Shown here one piece after another: positions 44,502-53,993 of a stretch of 64,000 bases of DNA. The position numbers and the translations under genes are program-made. The stretch spans positions 496,001 to 560,000 of the forward strand of contig JADJPM010000004.1 in assembly GCA_016713245.1 (NCBI GenBank), written 5' to 3'. Each line of letters starts with the position of its first letter. The stretch's first letter is position 1. Below the pieces are notes generated by a model, which made no database searches, had not been told where the DNA came from, and worked only from the letters and a program-made list of their open reading frames with translations. Source of the DNA: Verrucomicrobiaceae bacterium (lineage in GTDB: Bacteria; Verrucomicrobiota; Verrucomicrobiia; Verrucomicrobiales; Verrucomicrobiaceae).

Positions 44502-44972
44502 TTACGATTCCTTGTGCGTCTGATCCATGTAGGCGACGAGGCTGGGCAGCATGCTTTCGAGATCGGCGAGCGTCTCTTCATACGCGGCGCGGCCAGCGCC
44601 GAAGGGATCGCTCACGTCCTTGCTGCGGATGTCGTCGTCCTGGGCGAACTCGGAGACGAGGTACACCTTCTCCGCGTGCTCGGGGAACTCATCTTCGATG
44701 GCGGCGATGTGGTGGCCGGACATGGCAAAGACATGCGTGGCGGCCTTGAGCATCTTTTCATCGAGCATGCGGCTGCTGAAGTCATCGCGATGCAGGCCTT
44801 TTTCGCGCAGAATGGCGGTGGTGTGCTTGCTGGCGGGCATTCCCGGCGCGGCAGCCACACCGGCGCTGCTGACTTCGTAGTCTGCGCGGTCTTTGACGAG
44901 GTCACGAAAAAGCGCCTCGGCCATGGGGCTTCGGCAGGTGTTTCCGGTGCAGATAAAGAGGACTCGTTTCAA
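44502..44972 (-). CDS. Low-molecular-weight protein tyrosine phosphatase
   Basis: The 156-residue enzyme dephosphorylates phosphotyrosine or related arsenate/phosphate substrates. The P-loop CTGNTCRS spans residues 8-15 (nucleophile Cys8, Arg14), and the general acid Asp122 is in SDPFGAG. Length and both motifs are standard for the family. No tyrosine kinase or polysaccharide-export gene is adjacent, so its partner is unknown. Confidence 0.93.
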   Translation of the reverse strand: MKRVLFICTGNTCRSPMAEALFRDLVKDRADYEVSSAGVAAAPGMPASKHTTAILREKGLHRDDFSSRMLDEKMLKAATHVFAMSGHHIAAIEDEFPEHAEKVYLVSEFAQDDDIRSKDVSDPFGAGRAAYEETLADLESMLPSLVAYMDQTHKES

Positions 44973-45005
44973 GCGGGCGGAGTGTCGCCGGAGCGAGCGG
45001 GATTG

Positions 45006-45063
45006 TCAAAAACAGAAACCCCGGAGAGGAGATCCCGACGCGCTCGGTACTCTCTCTCCGGGG
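45006..45063 (-). terminator. Intrinsic terminator of the second AraC-type regulator gene
   Basis: On the minus strand CCCCGGAGAG and CTCTCCGGGG (45019-45028 and 45054-45063) form a 10-bp stem, extendable past a mismatch, followed by TTTCTGTTTTTG. It lies about 55 bases past the stop at 45119. Confidence 0.7.
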
Positions 45064-45118
45064 CCGTGCCGTCGAAACATCGCAGTGCGATGCGCATGGC
45101 GGCAAGCTGTTTGGGGCA

Positions 45119-45937
45119 TCACGCTGCCGCGAGGGCAGGGGAGCCGTGCTTCATCCGGCCGCGGAATTCGGTGGGGGATTCCGAGGCGATGCGGCGGAAG
45201 CTGCGGTTGAAATGGGACAGGCTCTGGAAGCCGACATCGTAGGCCACTTCCGTGATGCGGGCGGCGGGCTTCATCAGCATGCGCTTGGCTTTTTCCACGC
45301 GGGCGCGGTTCACAAAGTCCGTGAAGGTGAGGCCGGTGGCACGCTTGAAGAGCTTGCAGAAGTGGAAGGGGCTTACGTTCACCGCCTTGGCGACGGCTTC
45401 GAGGGACATCGGCTCGGCGAGATGCTGGTGGATGAAGGCTTTCGCATTGCGCACGGCCTCGGGTTCATGCGTGGCGGTGGCAAACAGGAGGCGGTGGGCG
45501 CTTTCGCCGAGCTGGAGGGCAAAGGATTGCAGGATGGCGATGGCGGCATCGTAGCGCTCAGGAGCCATGACCGGGGCGTGATCGAAGTGGACCTTCGCAC
45601 TGCGGATTTCAGCGGCGGAGCGGTCTTCATCAAGGAGGGCTTTAGCGACCGGAGCGAAGGTATCCGCATTCGCGGGCTGGAGGCGGACAGCACCCGTGAG
45701 CATGAGGGCGATGACGTTCTTGCCGACTTTGACCGGCACCTTGGTTTCCACCACGCCAGCGACGCCGGTGCGGGTGATCACGCCTTCGTAGTGGCAGTCT
45801 TCCGGAGCCGTCTCAAGGCACAGCGGCAGGCTGGTGAGGGTATTGAAAGCCTTCTGATAATGCTGGAAGAGCTCGCTATCCGCGAGGTTCTGGATAAAGC
45901 GTTGACGAGCATTGAGGGGGGCTGTGGTGGTGTTCAT
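45119..45937 (-). CDS. AraC-family regulator with a PocR-like sensory domain
   Basis: The 272-residue product has an N-terminal sensory domain (about 15-130: FQHYQKAFNTLTSLPLCLE and KVGKNVIALMLTGAVRLQP) related to the ligand domains common in verrucomicrobial regulators. The C-terminal AraC double helix-turn-helix is FIHQHLAEPMSLEAVAKAVNVSPFHFCKLFKRATGLTFTDFVNRARVEKAKRML and ITEVAYDVGFQSLSHFNRSFRRIASESPTEFRGR. The start at 45937 is divergent from the hydroxylase operon at 46093, which it may regulate. Confidence 0.85.
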   Translation of the reverse strand: MNTTTAPLNARQRFIQNLADSELFQHYQKAFNTLTSLPLCLETAPEDCHYEGVITRTGVAGVVETKVPVKVGKNVIALMLTGAVRLQPANADTFAPVAKALLDEDRSAAEIRSAKVHFDHAPVMAPERYDAAIAILQSFALQLGESAHRLLFATATHEPEAVRNAKAFIHQHLAEPMSLEAVAKAVNVSPFHFCKLFKRATGLTFTDFVNRARVEKAKRMLMKPAARITEVAYDVGFQSLSHFNRSFRRIASESPTEFRGRMKHGSPALAAA

Positions 45938-46092
45938 GGCGCGTGTGGGTGTTGAAGGTTGACGACGCTATGATGCCCTCGGTGCGCTGTTCCGATATTG
46001 TGGTCAGATACGGCATGATTTGTCCGGGATGACCGCAAAAGCGGCATAGTGGAAACCATTAGCGCCTGGAGCTGTTTCAGCCGCCGCCTCCC

Positions 46093-46932
46093 ATGAAAGA
46101 CAACAAGACCCTCCTCGGCACCGCAGCGGCTCTGCTCATCCTGTCCGTGATCTTTTTCATCATCGAACGCCTCGCCGGGCGTGGGAGAAACCGTGTGCAG
46201 CCGGTGATCCGACGCGGGTGGTTCACCGATGTCATCTACCTCTTCGCCACAGGGTTGTTCACGAAGCCGTTGATGCGTCTGCTGCTGTTTTTACCTGCCG
46301 CGATTCTTGTCATCGCGCAGGTGGTGCCGGCGGAGACCTTCAAAGCGGGCTTGTATGCGGGATTTGGCCCGCTGAGCCGCCAACCGGTGTGGCTGCAAGC
46401 CATCGAAATCTATGTGATCGGTGATTTCACGGGCTATTGGACGCACCGGCTTTTTCACCGCGGCCGCTGGTGGCCTTTTCATGCGGTGCATCATTCCTCC
46501 GAGGATCTCGATTGGCTCGGCAGCGTGCGGGTGCATCCTGTGAATGAGCTGGTGAACAAGCTCTCGCAGGCCGTGCCGCTGCTGCTCATGGGCTTCAATC
46601 CGCTGGTGACGCTGAGCACTGCGCCCGTGCTCACCTTTTTCGCGATCTTCATCCACGCGAATGTGAACTGGGAATTCGGCCCGTTGCGTTATGTGATCGC
46701 CACGCCGGTCTTCCATCGCTGGCATCACTCGCGGGAGCGAGAAGCATGGGACAAAAACTTCGCCGGTCTGCTGCCGCTGTGGGACATTCTCTTCGGCACC
46801 TTTTACATGCCGCGCGGTCGTTACCCGGAGAATTTCGGCATCTGCGAGCCGATGCCGAAGGGATTCCTCGGTCAGCTTTGGGAGCCGTTTGCCTGGCTAG
46901 TGAGGCGCGGAAAGAAGGTGGATCCGGCGTGA
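46093..46932 (+). CDS. Fatty acid hydroxylase / sterol desaturase family membrane protein
   Basis: The 279-residue enzyme has membrane segments near residues 8-24, 50-85 and 170-195. The di-iron His motifs of the superfamily are present: HRLFH, then HAVHHSSEDLDW, and a final HRWHHSRER with WDILFGTFYMPRGRYPENFGI. It would oxygenate a lipid. It leads a three-gene run with the nuclease and peroxidase genes (gaps of 55 and 19 bases). Confidence 0.88.
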   Translation: MKDNKTLLGTAAALLILSVIFFIIERLAGRGRNRVQPVIRRGWFTDVIYLFATGLFTKPLMRLLLFLPAAILVIAQVVPAETFKAGLYAGFGPLSRQPVWLQAIEIYVIGDFTGYWTHRLFHRGRWWPFHAVHHSSEDLDWLGSVRVHPVNELVNKLSQAVPLLLMGFNPLVTLSTAPVLTFFAIFIHANVNWEFGPLRYVIATPVFHRWHHSREREAWDKNFAGLLPLWDILFGTFYMPRGRYPENFGICEPMPKGFLGQLWEPFAWLVRRGKKVDPA

Positions 46933-46987
46933 GGAAGGCGGTGGACAAGCCGCTTGCACTCTCCGAGCCCCCGGCGTCTTTCCCGTG

Positions 46988-48385
46988 ATGAAAATCTCCT
47001 TCTGCGGTGCCGCCGGCACCACCACCGGTTCGAAGCATCTGCTTGAGGTCAATGGCCAGCGCATCCTGCTCGATTGCGGGCTCTATCAGGGACGTCGCAA
47101 GGACACCATCGAGCGGAACAAGAATTTCCCCTTTGATCCAAAGACCATTGACCTCGTCGTGCTCTCCCATGCGCACATCGACCATTGCGGTGCGCTGCCG
47201 CATCTGTGCAGGCTTGGCTTTGGAGGAAACATCTACGCCACGCCGGCCACGCGGGACCTGTGCAGCATCATGCTGCCAGACGCGGCGCACATTCATGTGA
47301 ACGACATCCTCTGGCTGAACAAGCACCGCCAGGACAACGAGGCTGAGCTGGAGCCCAGCTACACCGTCGTGGACGCGGAGAAGTGCATGCGGCAGTTCGT
47401 CACCGTCTCGTATCACCGCCCGCTGCCCATCGCCGATGGCGTGCGGCTTACCTTTATCGACGCCGGCCACGTGCTTGGCTCCGCCCAGGTCGTGCTCGAC
47501 ATCGACGACCGCGCCACGGGCCGGAAGTCACGCCTGCTTTTCTCCGGTGACATCGGTCGTCCCGGCAATGAACTGCTCAACAGCGCCGAGCCTTGTGAAA
47601 ACGTGGACCACGTCATCATGGAGAGCACCTATGGTGGCCGTCGGCATGAGCTGGCCACCGTGGCGGACGAGCATCTCGCCGCCATCATCCGCCGCACCTC
47701 GCAGAAGCGCGGCAAGCTCATCATCCCCGCCTTTGCCGTCGAACGAACGCAGCAGCTCCTCTGTGCCATCGACCGCATGCGTCACCACAACACCATCGCA
47801 GAGATTCCCACCTATGTGGACAGCCCGCTCGCCGTGCGGGCCACGGAGATTTTCCGCCTGCACATCGACGACCTGCGCCCGGAGCTGCGAGATGCCGTTT
47901 TCATGCGGAATGATCCCTTCGGCTTCGAAGGCCTCCAGCTCATCCGCACCGTCGATGACTCGAAAAAGCTCAACCGGCTCAAAGGCTCCGCCGTGATCAT
48001 CTCCGCCTCCGGCATGGCGGAGAGCGGGCGCATCCTCCATCACTTGCGCAACAACGTCAGCAACCCGAAGAACATCATCCTCTTCGTCGGTTACTGCGCT
48101 GAGAACACCCTCGGCTGGAGGCTTCGTGAAGGTTACAAACGTGTCCACATCCTCGGCGAGGAGTTTGAGGTGAACGCGGAGATCGAAACGCTCGACTCCT
48201 TTTCCGGTCACGCCGACCACGACGAGCTGCTGCAATGGTTCGACAAGGTCACCGGCCCGAAAAAGCAGGTCTTCCTCGTCCACGGCGAGCCCGAACGCTC
48301 CGCTCTCCTGCAAAACGATCTCCAGACACGCCATCCTGAATCCAAGATTGAAGTCGCCACGTTCAAGCAGACGGTCGAACTCTAA
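46988..48385 (+). CDS. Beta-CASP metallo-beta-lactamase-fold ribonuclease
   Basis: The 465-residue protein has the MBL motif SHAHIDHCGALPHL (HxHxDH near residue 60), a lipid-like CASP region with MESTYGGRRHE, PAFAVERTQQLL and SASGMAESGRILHHLRNN, and the terminal FSGHADHDELLQWFDKVTGPKKQVFLVHGEPERSALL. This matches the Ysh1/CPSF73 and bacterial RNA-processing exonuclease family. The ATG at 46988 is chosen; the base frame also opens with GTG three bases upstream. It probably processes or degrades RNA in the cytoplasm. Confidence 0.92.
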   Translation: MKISFCGAAGTTTGSKHLLEVNGQRILLDCGLYQGRRKDTIERNKNFPFDPKTIDLVVLSHAHIDHCGALPHLCRLGFGGNIYATPATRDLCSIMLPDAAHIHVNDILWLNKHRQDNEAELEPSYTVVDAEKCMRQFVTVSYHRPLPIADGVRLTFIDAGHVLGSAQVVLDIDDRATGRKSRLLFSGDIGRPGNELLNSAEPCENVDHVIMESTYGGRRHELATVADEHLAAIIRRTSQKRGKLIIPAFAVERTQQLLCAIDRMRHHNTIAEIPTYVDSPLAVRATEIFRLHIDDLRPELRDAVFMRNDPFGFEGLQLIRTVDDSKKLNRLKGSAVIISASGMAESGRILHHLRNNVSNPKNIILFVGYCAENTLGWRLREGYKRVHILGEEFEVNAEIETLDSFSGHADHDELLQWFDKVTGPKKQVFLVHGEPERSALLQNDLQTRHPESKIEVATFKQTVEL

Positions 48386-48404
48386 CCCGCGCCCACCTTC
48401 CACC

Positions 48405-48923
48405 ATGAAAACCCTCCTCGCCCTCCTCACCATGACCCTCTCCGCCCTTGCCGCCGACTCCATCCACGGCCTCACGATGAAAGACATCGAAGGCAAGGAC
48501 CTGCCCCTCAAAAACTACGCGGGCAAGGCCGTGCTCATCGTCAATGTCGCCTCCGAATGCGGCTACACCGGCCAATATGCCGGCCTGCAGGCCCTGAGCG
48601 AGAAAATGGCCTCCAAGGGCCTCGTGGTGCTCGGCGTGCCCTGCAATGACTTCGGCGGCCAGGAGCCCGGTGACGAAAAGACCATCCAGACCTTCTGCAG
48701 CAGCAAATTCAACGTCACCTTCCCGATGACCTCCAAAGTCAGCATCAAAGGCGATGCCAAGCACCCGCTCTACGCCCTGCTAACCCAGGGGGGCGGCGAA
48801 GTGGGTTGGAACTTCGAGAAATTCCTCGTCGGCAAGGATGGCAAGCTCATCCAGCGCTTCGGCTCCGATGCCGAACCCGAATCACCTGACCTCCTCACCG
48901 CCATTGAGGCGGCTCTGAAGTAA
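48405..48923 (+). CDS. Glutathione peroxidase (cysteine type)
   Basis: The 172-residue thioredoxin-fold protein reduces hydroperoxides. It carries the peroxidatic Cys in NVASECGYTGQYAGLQ, the conserved Gln context VLGVPCNDFGGQEPG and the Trp/Asn motif VGWNFEKFLVGKDGKLIQRF. A signal peptide (LLALLTMTLSALAA) suggests export. Cys replaces selenocysteine. It follows the nuclease gene by 19 bases and ends close to sdhB, which is on the other strand. Confidence 0.93.
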   Translation: MKTLLALLTMTLSALAADSIHGLTMKDIEGKDLPLKNYAGKAVLIVNVASECGYTGQYAGLQALSEKMASKGLVVLGVPCNDFGGQEPGDEKTIQTFCSSKFNVTFPMTSKVSIKGDAKHPLYALLTQGGGEVGWNFEKFLVGKDGKLIQRFGSDAEPESPDLLTAIEAALK

Positions 48924-48938
48924 GAAGCCAGCGGAGAA

Positions 48939-49727
48939 TCAATCCCCGCCGCCCGCGACCTTCGGCGTGTTGCCGAGGGCTTCTTTGACGGCGGCGACGG
49001 CGTAGTCGCGGTTGAGCTTGGTGATCCAGCGGACGCTGATCTCCTTCGGGCAGGCGGCTTCGCACTCGTATTGGTTGGTGCAGTTGCCGAAGCCTTCTTT
49101 GTCCATTTGGCGGACCATGCCGAGCGTGCGGCGATCCTTCTCAGGCTGGCCCTGCGGCAGAACATTGAGCTGACCTGCCTTGGCGGAGACGAAGAGCATG
49201 GCGCTGGCGTTTTTGCACGCGGCCACGCAGGCGCCGCAGCCGATGCACGCCGCGGCGTCCATCGCGGCGTCGGCCACGACTTTGCCGATGGGCAGGGCGT
49301 TCGCATCCTGCGGCGCACCGGTGCGCACGCTGATGAAACCACCGGCCTGCTGGATGCGATCAAACGCACCACGATCGACGACGAGGTCTTTGATGACCGG
49401 GAAGGCCTTGGCGCGGAAGGGCTCGACCCAGATGGTGTCGCCCGTGCGGAACTTGCGCATGTGAAGCTGGCAGGTCGTCGTGGCCTTCTCGGGGCCGTGC
49501 GGCACGCCGTTGATCTGCATGGAGCACATGCCACAGATGCCTTCGCGGCAATCATGGTCAAAGGCGACCGGCTCCTGGCCTTTGGAAATGAGGCGCTCGT
49601 TCACGATGTCCATCATTTCGAGGAACGAGGCATGATCCGGAATGTCCGGAGCATCGATGTCCTGGAAGTGACCGGGCTGGCCTGCGTTTTGACGCCAGAC
49701 TTTGAGGTGAAGATTGAGTTGGGACAT
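48939..49727 (-). CDS. sdhB: Succinate dehydrogenase iron-sulfur subunit
   Basis: The 262-residue subunit passes electrons from SdhA flavin to the quinone. The [2Fe-2S] ligands are in [19 protein letters not shown] then TCQL (about 60-86), the [4Fe-4S] motif is [13 protein letters not shown] and the [3Fe-4S] motif [15 protein letters not shown]. Its length and arrangement fit the Bdellovibrio/Bacteroidetes branch. It is the last sdh gene, but is separated from sdhA by four small genes. Confidence 0.95.
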   Translation of the reverse strand: MSQLNLHLKVWRQNAGQPGHFQDIDAPDIPDHASFLEMMDIVNERLISKGQEPVAFDHDCREGICGMCSMQINGVPHGPEKATTTCQLHMRKFRTGDTIWVEPFRAKAFPVIKDLVVDRGAFDRIQQAGGFISVRTGAPQDANALPIGKVVADAAMDAAACIGCGACVAACKNASAMLFVSAKAGQLNVLPQGQPEKDRRTLGMVRQMDKEGFGNCTNQYECEAACPKEISVRWITKLNRDYAVAAVKEALGNTPKVAGGGD

Positions 49728-49754
49728 GGGGACGAATTGAGGATGGGAAAAGGG

Positions 49755-50339
49755 TCAGGCGGCGAGCGCGAGCTGGTCGATCTCCGCGCTGATCTGCTCG
49801 ATGTTGAGGTGGATCCAGCGCGTGCTGCCGACGTAGTAGTCGAGCGCCTCAGCGGCGCGTGCTTTGAGCTGGGTTGAATTGAAATAGCGATGCTGGGCGA
49901 GCGCGAGGATGTCCGCGCGGTCGTTTGGCGAGAAGCGGGACAGTTTCGAAACAGCGAGATCGAGCGGGCAAAACACCAGCAGATGGATCAGCCGCTGCTC
50001 ATTGCCGATGCCTTCCCACTCCACGCAGGCTTCGCGATGGTCCGGGTGCAGCAGGGCAAAGTTGTCGTTGTAGGTCGTGTCGAAGTAGATGCAGGACTGC
50101 TTTCCCGTCTCCCGCATGTAGTCGATGACCAGTTCCTCAAAGGGAAGCATCAGACGCTCGGAGAAAGTGGCGTCCACATCATCGGTGTAGCGGGTGCCGC
50201 AGTGGTAATGGACTGCCATGCCGCCAGCGAGATACATTTTGACCGGCTCGCCCGTGAAGCCGCTCTCGCGCATGAAGGCATCGATACGGTCCATCATGCG
50301 GCTCATCGCGTCCGTGAGCTCTGGATGCAGCTTATGCAT
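49755..50339 (-). CDS. DUF6036-like nucleotidyltransferase
   Basis: The 194-residue protein has a minimal nucleotidyltransferase fold: VKMYLAGGMAVHYHCGTRYTDDVDATF (GG then DVD acidic pair, about 32-58), and a later helical part (IHLLVFCPLDLAVSKLSRFSPNDRADILAL). This is the architecture of DUF6036 and AbiEii-type toxin-like proteins. It overlaps the preceding 95-residue gene by eight bases, so the two form a pair, possibly a toxin and antitoxin. The ATG at 50339 is chosen. Confidence 0.7.
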   Translation of the reverse strand: MHKLHPELTDAMSRMMDRIDAFMRESGFTGEPVKMYLAGGMAVHYHCGTRYTDDVDATFSERLMLPFEELVIDYMRETGKQSCIYFDTTYNDNFALLHPDHREACVEWEGIGNEQRLIHLLVFCPLDLAVSKLSRFSPNDRADILALAQHRYFNSTQLKARAAEALDYYVGSTRWIHLNIEQISAEIDQLALAA

Positions 50340-50619
50340 GGCCGAGCCTCCTTTTGAGAGAGTTGGCAAAGCGGGGGCAATCGAAGCGCAAAGCGCGTGC
50401 GAGCGCCCCAAAGGTGGTTTCAGCGCCTCCGAGTAGTTTTTTGGCTGCTTCACGCAGACCACCCTCATGACCGAACCAGTCCACACCGGCGAGAAAGAGA
50501 CACACAGCGGCCATTTCGCGCTTTTCGACATGATCGAACTGCGTCCACGCGTCCGCGCGGAAGTCCCCGCGCTGTGAGGCGCAGAAACTGAGCAATTCGG
50601 ACTCGGACTCGCGGGTCAT
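50332..50619 (-). CDS. Small partner of the DUF6036 protein
   Basis: I do not recognise this 95-residue protein. It is mostly helical and charged (MTRESESELLSFCASQRG, EGGLREAAKKLLGG), and ends with a basic tail (FANSLKRRLGHA). The overlap with the DUF6036 gene and the position in a toxin-antitoxin cluster suggest an antitoxin-like partner; this is inference from context. Confidence 0.6.
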   Translation of the reverse strand: MTRESESELLSFCASQRGDFRADAWTQFDHVEKREMAAVCLFLAGVDWFGHEGGLREAAKKLLGGAETTFGALARALRFDCPRFANSLKRRLGHA

Positions 50620-50626
50620 GGTGGAG

Positions 50627-50890
50627 TTAAGATGCGTAGTGATGGCGGCAGCGGGAGATGACGAGCTTGTCGCCATCCACTTGGTAAACGATTCGATGTT
50701 CTTCGTCGATACGGCGGGACCACCAGCCAGCGAGATTGTGCTTGAGCGCCTCAGGTTTGCCGGTGCCAGTGAAAGGCGTGCGAGCCAACTCCTGAATCAG
50801 CCTGTTAATGCGTTTCATCATCGCTTTGTCGGTTTGCTGCCAATAAATGTATTGTTCCCAGGCTTCGGGCGTGAATGCGACGGTCATCAT
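50627..50890 (-). CDS. yoeB: YoeB-family mRNA interferase toxin
   Basis: The 87-residue toxin cleaves mRNA on the ribosome. The RelE fold and the YoeB-specific features are visible: FTPEAWEQYIYWQQTDK, INRLIQELARTPFTGTGKPEALK, and the C-terminal active site EHRIVYQ...VISRCRHHY with the Arg, His and Tyr of the catalytic triad. Its ATG at 50890 overlaps the antitoxin stop as ATGA, so toxin translation is coupled to antitoxin. Confidence 0.92.
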   Translation of the reverse strand: MMTVAFTPEAWEQYIYWQQTDKAMMKRINRLIQELARTPFTGTGKPEALKHNLAGWWSRRIDEEHRIVYQVDGDKLVISRCRHHYAS

Positions 50891-51168
50891 ACATCTTCAA
50901 AGATGGCCGGGTCGGGATAGACCAGCCGCCCCTCGCGAGCGGACTGGATGGATTTCAGCAGCTCGCCTGCATTCTGTGGGTCGCTCAGCAGGAAAAGCGT
51001 CTCAGCCATCCCTGGATCATCTTTATGAATTCCGAAGTCAGCCGCACGCATGACGAGGAGTGAGTCCTTACCCTCACGCTGGATGATGAGAGGCTCATGC
51101 TCGATGCAGGTACGATCCAAACTTTCGTCCAGATTTTGCTTCAGATGGTCCAGAGTGATCGTGCTCAT
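50887..51168 (-). CDS. yefM: YefM/Phd-family antitoxin
   Basis: The 93-residue antitoxin neutralises YoeB and autorepresses the pair. The N-terminal DNA-binding part STITLDHLKQNLDESLDRTCIEHEPLIIQREGKDSLLVMRAADF matches the Phd/YefM fold, and the C-terminal half is the toxin-binding tail. Its start is 12 bases from the sdhA stop, so the pair is probably transcribed with sdhC and sdhA. Confidence 0.9.
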   Translation of the reverse strand: MSTITLDHLKQNLDESLDRTCIEHEPLIIQREGKDSLLVMRAADFGIHKDDPGMAETLFLLSDPQNAGELLKSIQSAREGRLVYPDPAIFEDV

Positions 51169-51180
51169 GTCGGCAAAGTG

Positions 51181-53094
51181 TCATTTATAGCTGCGCACCG
51201 CAAGATGGACCTCTTCGAAGGTCAGCGGCTCTTTGTTGAGTTCGGGCTTGGCGAAGTCGCCGGTGTAACCCCAGGCGGCGGCGTGGCAGAAGTTTTCGTC
51301 GTCGCGTTTGCACTCGCCTTCCTCTTGATGCTCGGTGCGGAAGTGGCCGCCGCAGCTTTCCTCACGCGTGCGGGCGTCGAGGCAGAGGAGTTCGGCGAAC
51401 TCCATGAAGTCGGCCACGCGTCCGGCTTTTTCGAGCTCGGGATTGCAGGCGTCGCCGCTGCCGGGGACGAAGACGTTGTTGTGGAATTCCTCACGCAGCT
51501 CGGGGATGCGTTTGAGGGCCTCGGTGAGGCCGGCGTGGTCGCGGGCCATGCCGCATTTGTCCCAGACGAGGAGGCCGAGCTCGCGGTGGAAGCTGTCCAC
51601 GCTGCGCTTGCCCTTGATGTCGAGGAAGCGCTTGGTCTGCGCCGCGCAGTTTTCGAGGGCCTTCTTGAATTCAGGATGGTCGGTGGTGACGCTGCCGGGC
51701 TTTTGATGCACGAGGTAGTTCGCGATGGTCGTCGGGATGACGAAATAACCATCGGCGAGACCCTGCATGAGCGCGGAGGCACCGAGGCGGTTCGCGCCGT
51801 GATCGGAGAAGTTCGCCTCGCCGAGCACATGGAGGCCGGGGAGGTTGCTCATGAGGTTGTAGTCCACCCAGAGGCCGCCCATCGTGTAATGCACGGCAGG
51901 GTAGATGCGCATCGGCTGTTTGTAGCCGCTCTCGCCGGTGATCTTCTCATACATCTCGAAGAGGTTGCCGTAGCGCTCGGCGATGGTCTTCTGGCCGAAC
52001 TGGCCGATGGCCTCCGCGAAGTCGAGATACACGCCGCGACCGCCAGGGCCGACGCCGCGACCTTCATCGCAGGCTTCTTTGGCGGCACGGGAGGAAATGT
52101 CACGCGGGGCCAGGTTGCCAAAGCTCGGGTATTTGCGCTCGAGAATGTAATCGCGATCCGCTTCGGGGATTTGCGCCGGCGGTTTGCCAATGTCAGCGGC
52201 CTTTTTCGGCACCCAGATGCGTCCGTCATTGCGGAGCGACTCGGACATCAGCGTGAGCTTGCTCTGATAATCGCCGCTGACCGGGATGCACGTTGGGTGG
52301 ATCTGGGTGTAGCAGGGATTCGCGAAGTAAGCGCCCTTCTTGTGCGCACGCCACGTCGCGGTGACGTTGCAGCCCATCGCGTTCGTGGAGAGGTAGAAAA
52401 CATTGCCGTAACCGCCGGTGCAAAGCAGCACCGCATCGCCCGCGTGGGACTCGATTTTGCCGGTGACGAGGTTGCGCGTGATGATGCCCTTGGCGTGGCC
52501 ATCGACGGTCACCACATCGAGCATTTCCGTGCGCGGATACATCTGCACGCCGCCCGCGGCGATTTCCTTGTTCAGCGCCGAGTAGGCACCGAGCAGGAGC
52601 TGCTGACCGGTCTGGCCGCGAGCATAAAATGTGCGGCTCACCTGAGCGCCACCGAAGGAGCGGTTCGCCAGCATGCCGCCGTATTCGCGGGCAAACGGAA
52701 CACCCTGCGCCACGCACTGGTCGATGATGTTCACACTCACTTCAGCGAGACGATGCACATTGGCTTCGCGAGCACGGAAGTCGCCACCTTTGACCGTGTC
52801 ATAAAAGAGGCGATGCACGCTGTCGCCGTCGTTTTGGTAGTTCTTCGCCGCGTTGATGCCGCCCTGGGCCGCGATGGAGTGCGCACGACGGGCGCTGTCT
52901 TGGAAGCAGAAGCACTTCACCTTGTAGCCCAGCTCGGAAAGCGTCGCCGCAGCCGAGGAACCGGCCAAGCCGCTGCCCACGACGAGCACGGTGAACTTGC
53001 GCTTGTTCTTCGGATTGATGAGCTTCGAGTCCTGCTTGTGCTTGGACCACTTCATGGCCATCGGGCCGGAGGGAATGCTGGAATTGAGAGACAT
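51181..53094 (-). CDS. sdhA: Succinate dehydrogenase / fumarate reductase flavoprotein subunit
   Basis: The 637-residue subunit oxidises succinate. The FAD-binding motif is [21 protein letters not shown] (about 31-51). The FAD-attaching His is in [24 protein letters not shown]. The active-site region [11 protein letters not shown] and later [32 protein letters not shown] with [12 protein letters not shown] are typical. The long form is that of the Bdellovibrio/Bacteroidetes type with a single membrane subunit. The start at 53094 is preferred to one five codons upstream. Confidence 0.95.
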   Translation of the reverse strand: MSLNSSIPSGPMAMKWSKHKQDSKLINPKNKRKFTVLVVGSGLAGSSAAATLSELGYKVKCFCFQDSARRAHSIAAQGGINAAKNYQNDGDSVHRLFYDTVKGGDFRAREANVHRLAEVSVNIIDQCVAQGVPFAREYGGMLANRSFGGAQVSRTFYARGQTGQQLLLGAYSALNKEIAAGGVQMYPRTEMLDVVTVDGHAKGIITRNLVTGKIESHAGDAVLLCTGGYGNVFYLSTNAMGCNVTATWRAHKKGAYFANPCYTQIHPTCIPVSGDYQSKLTLMSESLRNDGRIWVPKKAADIGKPPAQIPEADRDYILERKYPSFGNLAPRDISSRAAKEACDEGRGVGPGGRGVYLDFAEAIGQFGQKTIAERYGNLFEMYEKITGESGYKQPMRIYPAVHYTMGGLWVDYNLMSNLPGLHVLGEANFSDHGANRLGASALMQGLADGYFVIPTTIANYLVHQKPGSVTTDHPEFKKALENCAAQTKRFLDIKGKRSVDSFHRELGLLVWDKCGMARDHAGLTEALKRIPELREEFHNNVFVPGSGDACNPELEKAGRVADFMEFAELLCLDARTREESCGGHFRTEHQEEGECKRDDENFCHAAAWGYTGDFAKPELNKEPLTFEEVHLAVRSYK

Positions 53095-53121
53095 GGCGAA
53101 AGGGAGCAAAAAGGTTCAGAA

Positions 53122-53832
53122 TCAGCGACCGTAGCCGAAGAGCCAGATGGAGAGGACGATGGCGGCGTTTCCGGCGAAGATGAGGCCCGCGAAGGCATAT
53201 CCGGCCTTTTTGAAGAGTGGCTCAGACTTGTCGGTGCTGATGCCGAGCGTCTGGAAGAGGCTGCTGAAGCCGTGGCTCAGGTGGCTGCACAGCAGCGCCA
53301 TGGCGATGAGGTAGAAAATGGAGGCCGGCGCCCAAGAGAAGCCGTCGATGACCATCTTATAGACGTTGTGCACCTTCTCGCCGTGCAGGTCGATCTTGTA
53401 GGCATCGGAGTTGTAGCTGTTTCCGACGCGCACCGTGTAGTGCATCAGGTGATAAACGATGAAAGCCAGGATCGTCAGGCCGCTCCAGATCATCGTGTGG
53501 GAGGACTTCGAGCTCACCTGCGCCTTGTGCTGGCCGTATTTGTTTGGGCGGGCCGCGTTGTTCTGTTTCGTGAGCGACACCGTGGCGACGATGTGCACCA
53601 AAACCGCTGCCAGCAGGCCGATTCGGGCGATCCACACGCCAGCGCCATGCAGCGCCGTTTGCAGCAGGTGGCCGTATTCATTGATCGCGTCCTGACCGGC
53701 GAAAATGAGCAGGTTGCCGACGAGGTGGCCAAAGACGAAGCCGATCAGCATCAGACCCGTCAGGGCGACGAGGATCTTCTTGCCGATGGAGGAGGCATAA
53801 AACCGTGAAAAGGAGTCAAAAACAGCGCTCAT
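53122..53832 (-). CDS. sdhC: Succinate dehydrogenase cytochrome b subunit
   Basis: The 236-residue membrane anchor has five hydrophobic segments (ILVALTGLMLIGFVFGHLVGN, IGLLAAVLVHIVATVSL, MIWSGLTILAFIVYHLMHY, SIFYLIAMALLCSHLSHGF, AGLIFAGNAAIVLSIWLFGYG). Several His residues in these segments can ligand the two b hemes. It fits the SdhC of the Bdellovibrio type and heads the sdh operon, 27 bases from the sdhA start. Confidence 0.93.
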   Translation of the reverse strand: MSAVFDSFSRFYASSIGKKILVALTGLMLIGFVFGHLVGNLLIFAGQDAINEYGHLLQTALHGAGVWIARIGLLAAVLVHIVATVSLTKQNNAARPNKYGQHKAQVSSKSSHTMIWSGLTILAFIVYHLMHYTVRVGNSYNSDAYKIDLHGEKVHNVYKMVIDGFSWAPASIFYLIAMALLCSHLSHGFSSLFQTLGISTDKSEPLFKKAGYAFAGLIFAGNAAIVLSIWLFGYGR

Positions 53833-53993
53833 GTGGGGAGTGGAAATTCATCATGGACATTCGTCACGGTGATGCAACCGGGATTCAGTTTTTCATGCCG
53901 CGAAGGTTGCGTTGCCGCTGTTTTTTTGACTTCCTGCACCGGTTTTCTCCGGCGAAAGGATGCTCAACATGCCGAAGCGCTAAAATAGCGGAG

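Noticed and set aside
51097..53808. 903-residue plus-strand frame opposite sdhA/sdhC
   Set aside because: It runs antisense through two well-identified genes and shows only Val/Ala/His-rich shadow composition.
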